29,741 bases of DNA. Origin: a virus. The position numbers and the translations under genes were made by a program. Positions within the stretch are counted from its first letter, which is position 1, and the number at the start of each line of letters is the position of its first letter. The notes under the pieces are model-generated. The model worked only from the letters and a program-made list of their open reading frames with translations, made no database searches and was not told the DNA's origin. The stretch lies in the IMG/VR virus record IMGVR_UViG_3300042861_000896, positions 1-29,741 of that record. One strand, written 5' to 3'. Positions 25,616-29,741 of the stretch are shown here, one piece after another.

Positions 25616-25760
25616 GAGTGTCCCCATTGAAGGGAATGCGACTGGGAAACCCAATCCATCACTCTGACACTTAGTTACGTTGCTATGCAAGAGGCTTGAC
25701 TAAGTAGGGTTGAGAATCATCCCCTCTGGGAGGGAGAGGAGGTGAGGGGACTCATCTCGG
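25616..25760 (-). ncRNA. GC-rich structured element between capsid gene and next gene
   Basis: By my count 73 of the 140 bases 25621-25760 are G or C, against a strongly AT-rich background. On the minus strand possible helices are: TCCCC (25750-25746) with GGGGA (25625-25621), extendable by GAG (25753-25751) with CUC (25618-25616); alternatively TCCCCTC (25750-25744) with GAGGGGA (25726-25720); AACCC with GGGTT; ACTTAGT (25705-25699) with ACTAAGT (25675-25669), enclosing TTGC-ATA-GCAA; and TTCCC with GGGGA. It has no ORF of note and no U-tract. It could be an mRNA-stabilising or attenuating structure, a host-type palindromic repeat, or a small RNA. Confidence 0.4.
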
Positions 25761-25770
25761 AATTTTATTA

Positions 25771-27333
25771 TTAGAATTGTGGGATTTCCTCGATCAACAC
25801 AGTTCTAGAAAGATCTTCAATAAATACATCACATCTGTCTTTCATCCAGATTTCGTATCCTGGGAATTTGTTAGCAGAACTCATACCTTGAGATTTAGCA
25901 AAACCTAAGTGGTGACGAGTACCATCAATATAACCCCATGTCATAGAAGGAGCACCTTTCATACGTACTTCTCTAATGTTGTTTACCATAGATCCATCAG
26001 ACATTGGAGAAACATCAAACACCATAAATACTGGAGTAGATTTTTTGTTTTGTCCAAACTCTAAGTTAGTTTGTGGTAAATCTAATTCTTTTAAGTGAAT
26101 CAATTCAACACGTCCAGTCTCACGAGTTACCATTGCATCAAATGCAAAGTTGTAAGTGATGTGTTGTCCTTCACCTTGCATATATCTGTTTCCAGAATCA
26201 GCCATGAAAGTTAATCCAGAGTTTAATGCATCTGTTTTAAGAGCTTGTTGGAACACGTCAAAACCAGCCTCATTAGTATACATTTTAACACTTCTATCTT
26301 TCACATCCACTCTTCTGTAGAATAAATCTCCAAATACAGAACGGATTAAGTTAGCAGAGAATTCACCTCTGTTGTATTGTACTAAGTTACCATTGTTTCT
26401 CATTCTGTGGTATACACCAGCAGATGTTCTTTTCAATTCTTGTTTAGAACCATTAGTTTTAACTGTACCTGGTTTAGCCCAGATCATACGTTTAACTTTT
26501 AATTCTAACATAGATTTACGCATCCAGAACTCAATAAACGGTTCCCATTTAACATCATTACGAGTTAAAGGTAATTGGTTTCTTCTTTGTGGAGCATACA
26601 CTAAAATATCAAGAGGTTTTCCAGAAGAATCTCTCATCATTTTATCATCAGCCCACTCAGTGATTTTGTGCTCATATCCATATGCTGATCCTAAAGATTC
26701 GAACATAGTGATTTGCTCACCTAATCTTGGAAGACCTAATAAGTCTTGATCAAACTCACCAATAGCAGCATCAACTAATTCTAGTTCTACACCATATTGT
26801 AAGAAGATAGGGTTTACGAAATCAACAATTGGATTGTCAGTTACTAATGTAAATGTGTACAAGAATCCCATGTTCCAAGGCACTGGATCTTTGATTACGT
26901 AGAATCTAGGACCATACTGACGAGTACCTACAGAAACGATAGCGTTTTTAGAGAACTCATTAGTATCTAATACTAAAGAAAATTCTTGACCATCGATACC
27001 TGTTTTACCAGCTGCGATTAAATCTTGCGTAGAAGCAGGAATGTCAATAATTTTTGGGAATTTGTAAGGAACAGCGATTTGCCATTTCCAAGCATCACTA
27101 TTATTATCGATGTAATAAGGTGTGCTTTTGTTGATCATGTCTAAGAAGTCATTACTGTACAAAGAGCTCTGAGTATATAAAGAGATAATCTTTTTATCAT
27201 AATCAGCTGGCTCAGTAGAGTGAAAAGACTCCAAGTGATTTGAGTCAGTAAGTTTTCCAACAGCACGTTTGTCCATAGACGCTACACGAGCATAAGTAAA
27301 ACCTGTTAACCCTGGGATTGTTTGAATTGCCAT
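25771..27333 (-). CDS. Major capsid protein, crAss-like HK97 fold
   Basis: 520 residues, a typical length for crAss-like major capsid proteins. The start MAIQTIPGLTGFTYARVASM matches my memory of that family. The later segments DAWKWQIAVPYKFPKIIDIP, EFIEFWMRKSMLELKVKRM-type helix, GVYHRMRNNGNLVQYNRGEF and MTWGYIDGTRHHLGFAKSQG also fit. It lies between a scaffold-like gene and conserved capsid-neighbour genes, the expected order. The A/T leader lacks a Shine-Dalgarno sequence. Residues 6-17 recur inside the 1228-residue cargo protein. A structured GC-rich element follows its stop. No separate prohead protease gene is visible in the window. Confidence 0.8.
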   Translation of the reverse strand: MAIQTIPGLTGFTYARVASMDKRAVGKLTDSNHLESFHSTEPADYDKKIISLYTQSSLYSNDFLDMINKSTPYYIDNNSDAWKWQIAVPYKFPKIIDIPASTQDLIAAGKTGIDGQEFSLVLDTNEFSKNAIVSVGTRQYGPRFYVIKDPVPWNMGFLYTFTLVTDNPIVDFVNPIFLQYGVELELVDAAIGEFDQDLLGLPRLGEQITMFESLGSAYGYEHKITEWADDKMMRDSSGKPLDILVYAPQRRNQLPLTRNDVKWEPFIEFWMRKSMLELKVKRMIWAKPGTVKTNGSKQELKRTSAGVYHRMRNNGNLVQYNRGEFSANLIRSVFGDLFYRRVDVKDRSVKMYTNEAGFDVFQQALKTDALNSGLTFMADSGNRYMQGEGQHITYNFAFDAMVTRETGRVELIHLKELDLPQTNLEFGQNKKSTPVFMVFDVSPMSDGSMVNNIREVRMKGAPSMTWGYIDGTRHHLGFAKSQGMSSANKFPGYEIWMKDRCDVFIEDLSRTVLIEEIPQF

Positions 27334-27369
27334 TGTTATTCGTTTTTGTTAATTATTAATTTATTTTTG

Positions 27370-28638
27370 TTATAAGAACCATGAATTAGGTTTAGCTCCT
27401 GAACCGTTTGCTCCAGATGACTTTTGTTTAGTCACTTGTCTTGCAACTTCTCCGAACAATTGGTTAGACTGTTTAGTCACACCTGTTCTTTGTATAGTTG
27501 ATAATGTAGGATCTTTCTCTAACATTTTCATAAGAAGCCCTAATTTAACTTTCATTGCATGGTTCTCTGGTCTCTTCATATCCAGGATAGCACGATCAAA
27601 GTCTGTTAGTGTTTCTCCTGTAGGAGTTTTCCACTTGTCAACTAATAAGAAGTCTTGTAGTTCTGTTGCTAATTTTGGATTGATAGGAATCCCATCAAAC
27701 TCTTTTGCTTTAACCTTCTCTTGCAAGATGGTTTGTACGTTGTCTATATATTGATTTCTGATTTGAGCTTTTTGTCTTAACTCAGCTTCAGATTTCTGTT
27801 CTAGTTGTTGTAGCTTAGCTGCTTCTTTTTTAACCAACACTTTGTGGTGTTTAGTAGCTACGCTTTCAAGATCACCATAGTTTTGAAGTCTTTCAATTTC
27901 TGTATCTATGTCTTCAGGATCAAATCCTTGATCAGCTAAAGCTTGTTTCATTATTTTCATCTGATTGTTCTCATCATTAAGATCCATCTCAGCGAAATTA
28001 ACTATCTGATTGTATGTACCAAAATACTCCTTAGGATTAACTCCCTTTACAAATATGGCATCAAACGCTTCTTGGTAATCTTCTCCAAATTGTGAGATGA
28101 AGTTTTGTACCATTTCAGAGGCACCTTTCTTCTTCTCATTATTAAATCTTTCTAAGAATTCTTCTGCTGTAGATACAGGTTGTGGATCTTCATCATCATC
28201 ATTGGTGAATACACCTAATTTATAAAGATCATTTGCAAGAGCAGTGAATTGTGTACCTTGTGGTTCATCATCATCTGCATCACTGTCATCAGCAGTAGCT
28301 TCTGGAGCTTTTGCAGATTTTGTTGGAGCAGGTGTATCATCATCCTCATCTTCATCATCACTTAAGAAATCAGCAATCATAGATTGTCCTTCTGCTTTCT
28401 CTTCGTCTGTTTTACCATCAACGCTTTTAGGAGGAACAATATCCTTACCTTTTTTCACTGCTGGTGCTTCAGGAGCATCAGGAGCATCAGCGTCTTTAAT
28501 AATAGGTGTAACATCTTCTGGATTAGATGTTGATGTCTCAGGGGAAAACAAGTCATTTAATAGTTCTTGATTACCCATTCCCATGTCCATAGTATCCTGG
28601 ATACTAAAGTTACCCATAGTTTCTAAATTATCAGCCAT
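27370..28638 (-). CDS. Scaffolding-like acidic helical protein
   Basis: 422 residues between portal and major capsid genes, the classical scaffold position. The N-terminal 150 residues are Asp/Glu/Pro/Ala-rich and probably disordered (DFLSDDEDEDDDTPAPTKSA, ATADDSDADDDEPQGTQ). The rest is helical with strong coiled-coil character (KHHKVLVKKEAAKLQQLEQK, EAELRQKAQIRNQYIDNVQ). The C-terminus is basic and Gly/Ser-rich, ending NSWFL. An acidic, helical protein with a basic C-terminus is typical of internal scaffolds, whose C-terminus binds the capsid protein. A promoter-like element is seen upstream. Assignment is by position and composition. Confidence 0.65.
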   Translation of the reverse strand: MADNLETMGNFSIQDTMDMGMGNQELLNDLFSPETSTSNPEDVTPIIKDADAPDAPEAPAVKKGKDIVPPKSVDGKTDEEKAEGQSMIADFLSDDEDEDDDTPAPTKSAKAPEATADDSDADDDEPQGTQFTALANDLYKLGVFTNDDDEDPQPVSTAEEFLERFNNEKKKGASEMVQNFISQFGEDYQEAFDAIFVKGVNPKEYFGTYNQIVNFAEMDLNDENNQMKIMKQALADQGFDPEDIDTEIERLQNYGDLESVATKHHKVLVKKEAAKLQQLEQKSEAELRQKAQIRNQYIDNVQTILQEKVKAKEFDGIPINPKLATELQDFLLVDKWKTPTGETLTDFDRAILDMKRPENHAMKVKLGLLMKMLEKDPTLSTIQRTGVTKQSNQLFGEVARQVTKQKSSGANGSGAKPNSWFL

Positions 28639-28671
28639 ATGTAGTTGTATTTATGTTTGGTTTTATTTATG

Positions 28672-28702
28672 TAAAAGTATAACAACACTATTTAATATCA
28701 AA
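28672..28702 (-). promoter_or_regulatory. Bacteroidota-type promoter before the scaffold-like gene
   Basis: On the minus strand TTTG (28702-28699) and TACTTTTA (28679-28672) are separated by 19 bases, matching TTTG-N19-TAnnTTTG except for the final base. It lies in the 144-base gap between portal and scaffold genes, about 35 bases before the ATG. Confidence 0.4.
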
Positions 28703-28755
28703 GTGTTATTGGTTCATCTGATCCAATTTTCCAGATAATATAGCATTAATATGTT

Positions 28756-28784
28756 TTGCCCCTCCTAAGAGAGGCAATTTTTTT
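28756..28784 (+). terminator. Intrinsic-terminator-like hairpin, plus-strand orientation
   Basis: TTGCCCCTC, a CTAA loop and GAGAGGCAA form a stem of eight pairs with one mismatch (28756-28777), followed on the plus strand by seven T (28778-28784). On the minus (gene) strand the stem is preceded by A7 and followed by AAAACATATT, so it lacks the U-tract for the portal transcript. It overlaps the portal stop. Confidence 0.45.
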
Positions 28785-29741
28785 AACCTTTTTTGTTATT
28801 TCTGCCCTTAGCATTCTCTTTAGCCACTGCTAAATCGTTTGCCATATTCTCTCTTTGCACTTGCAGTTTCTCTTTCTCTATGGACATTTTATCAGACGCT
28901 TGTTTGTTCTTAGCTTGAATATCAGCCATCTTTAATCCATAGTCTTTAGCAGCTTTATTTTCTTCAGCATTTAACTTACTGATTTCCAATACATCAGGAA
29001 CAGCATTAGCATTAACATCTTCACTTGCCACATTACCAAATCCTGTAGCTTGAATAATAGCAATCTTCTCTTTAGATAGTCTATCAAGTTCTTTTTGGTA
29101 ATTATCATTAGTTTGTTGCTCTTGTGCCAATTGAGCAGCTTGTTGTAATGTAGCTTGAGCTTGTTCTTGTTGTTGTTGTAATTGTTGTTGCTGTAACTGA
29201 TTAGCTTGTTCTTGTTGAGCAACTTGTCTATCTCTAAGATCTTTGAATGTTTTCTTAAGCTCTCTTTGAGACTTAGAGCTATAAAGTTCCACTACATCAT
29301 AAAGCGTGCCACCATTTTGAATAATAGCTTGAGAAAGTTGTCTAAGCTCATTAAACATCTGAGTATCTTCTGGTCTGTTAGTTAAGAACACTTTTAAGTC
29401 TCTGAATTTAAGATCTGATCCATTCACTTGTACAAATGCAGATTCTCCTTCAGATGTAATGTATGAAAGTGTAGATTGTGGTTTAGAGCTCTCTACGTAT
29501 AATGCAGCATCTATAATAGCTTGGTATAATTGTCCCATTACATACTCGTGTGCAACGAATAGAGGCTCTGTTTGGGAATAACTTTGTTGCATAGCAGTGT
29601 TAGTACCTGTAGCACTTTCTGATGCTGATATAGACCCCATACGTTGTTTAGACATACCTACAAGTTCCCAACACTCAGCTTTCATTTGTTGAGCTAGTGT
29701 ATATCTAGATTGTATCTCTTGCGTACGTGTAAGATCAAGAG
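28783..29741 (-). CDS. Portal protein, C-terminal 318 residues (5' part outside window)
   Basis: The frame is open to the window edge; an internal ATG at 29685 is not the true start, because the upstream codons continue in frame (LDLTRTQEIQSRYTLAQQ). The visible region has ECWELVGMSKQRMGSISASE and ESATGTNTAMQQSYSQTEPL, then MGQLYQAIIDAALYVESSKP, the helical wing/crown character of a crAss-like portal. A Gln-rich coiled coil (about residues 145-215 of the visible part; QLQQQQLQQQQEQAQATLQQ) and a charged helix (ISKLNAEENKAAKDYGLKMA) form the C-terminal barrel-like end, closing in KGRNNKKG-type basic residues. Upstream position relative to scaffold and capsid supports the call. The DNA-conducting dodecamer role is known for the family. 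Confidence 0.75.
   Translation of the reverse strand, partial: LDLTRTQEIQSRYTLAQQMKAECWELVGMSKQRMGSISASESATGTNTAMQQSYSQTEPLFVAHEYVMGQLYQAIIDAALYVESSKPQSTLSYITSEGESAFVQVNGSDLKFRDLKVFLTNRPEDTQMFNELRQLSQAIIQNGGTLYDVVELYSSKSQRELKKTFKDLRDRQVAQQEQANQLQQQQLQQQQEQAQATLQQAAQLAQEQQTNDNYQKELDRLSKEKIAIIQATGFGNVASEDVNANAVPDVLEISKLNAEENKAAKDYGLKMADIQAKNKQASDKMSIEKEKLQVQRENMANDLAVAKENAKGRNNKKG

Noticed and set aside
25616-25760. Hammerhead-type ribozyme or tRNA in the structured element
   Set aside because: GAUGAGUCCCC and GGGGAC are present but the flanking CUGAUGA and GAAAC cores are missing, and there is no T-loop or acceptor stem.
28783-29685. Portal gene starting at the ATG at 29685
   Set aside because: The reading frame continues open to the window edge with plausible helical portal sequence, so this is an internal Met.
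1-29741. Mobile elements, integrase or homing endonuclease genes
   Set aside because: None seen; every gap is under about 200 bases and genes are contiguous virion-type genes.

Overview
This window is part of the late (virion) gene block of a tailed phage that looks crAss-like (Crassvirales or a close relative) and probably infects a Bacteroidota host, perhaps a flavobacterium-type host. The evidence is the gene order and recognisable proteins: C-terminal part of a portal protein, an acidic scaffold-like protein, a crAss-type major capsid protein, small conserved structural proteins, neck/ring-type proteins, a giant tail nozzle ('muzzle')-type protein, then two giant glycine-rich virion 'cargo' proteins. 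The DNA is AT-rich. No start codon I inspected has a Shine-Dalgarno sequence; leaders are A/T-rich. Two intergenic regions carry TTTG-N19/21-TAnnTTT promoter-like elements of the Bacteroidota type. All 21 visible stop codons are TAA. Every gene is on the minus strand, so transcription runs from high to low coordinates.

Layout in transcription order: (1) 29741-22002, head genes: portal (5' part outside the window), scaffold, major capsid protein, then four conserved structural proteins. A GC-rich, strongly self-complementary 140-base element follows the capsid gene, and a long hairpin follows the 389-residue protein. (2) 21999-15649, a display or fibre region: a 31-residue Cys-rich microprotein, an anchor protein with a display domain, a tail-collar protein, and four proteins made from a small set of recurring Cys-containing modules joined by long Thr/Ser linkers. 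It ends at a clear intrinsic terminator. (3) 15530-12066, a promoter with a palindrome nearby, then a metallophosphoesterase and three neck/ring-type proteins in tight coupling. (4) 12060-1, the nozzle-type protein carrying the same Thr/Ser-linked modules at its C-terminus, a second protein that looks like its split-off C-terminal domain, and two very large cargo/ejection-type proteins, the last one running off the left edge.

The most interesting feature is a combinatorial system of surface modules. Four or more module families, separated by Thr/Ser tracts, are reused across seven virion proteins, including proteins whose N-termini are ordinary conserved structural domains. A second is a short peptide, IPGxxGFTYARV, shared by the extreme N-terminus of the major capsid protein and the interior of the 1228-residue cargo protein but spelled with different codons. 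That suggests a protein-level signal (cargo packaging, scaffold contact or protease recognition). A third is the structured element behind the capsid gene. Functions of most structural proteins are inferred from order and remembered family resemblance; no searches were run.
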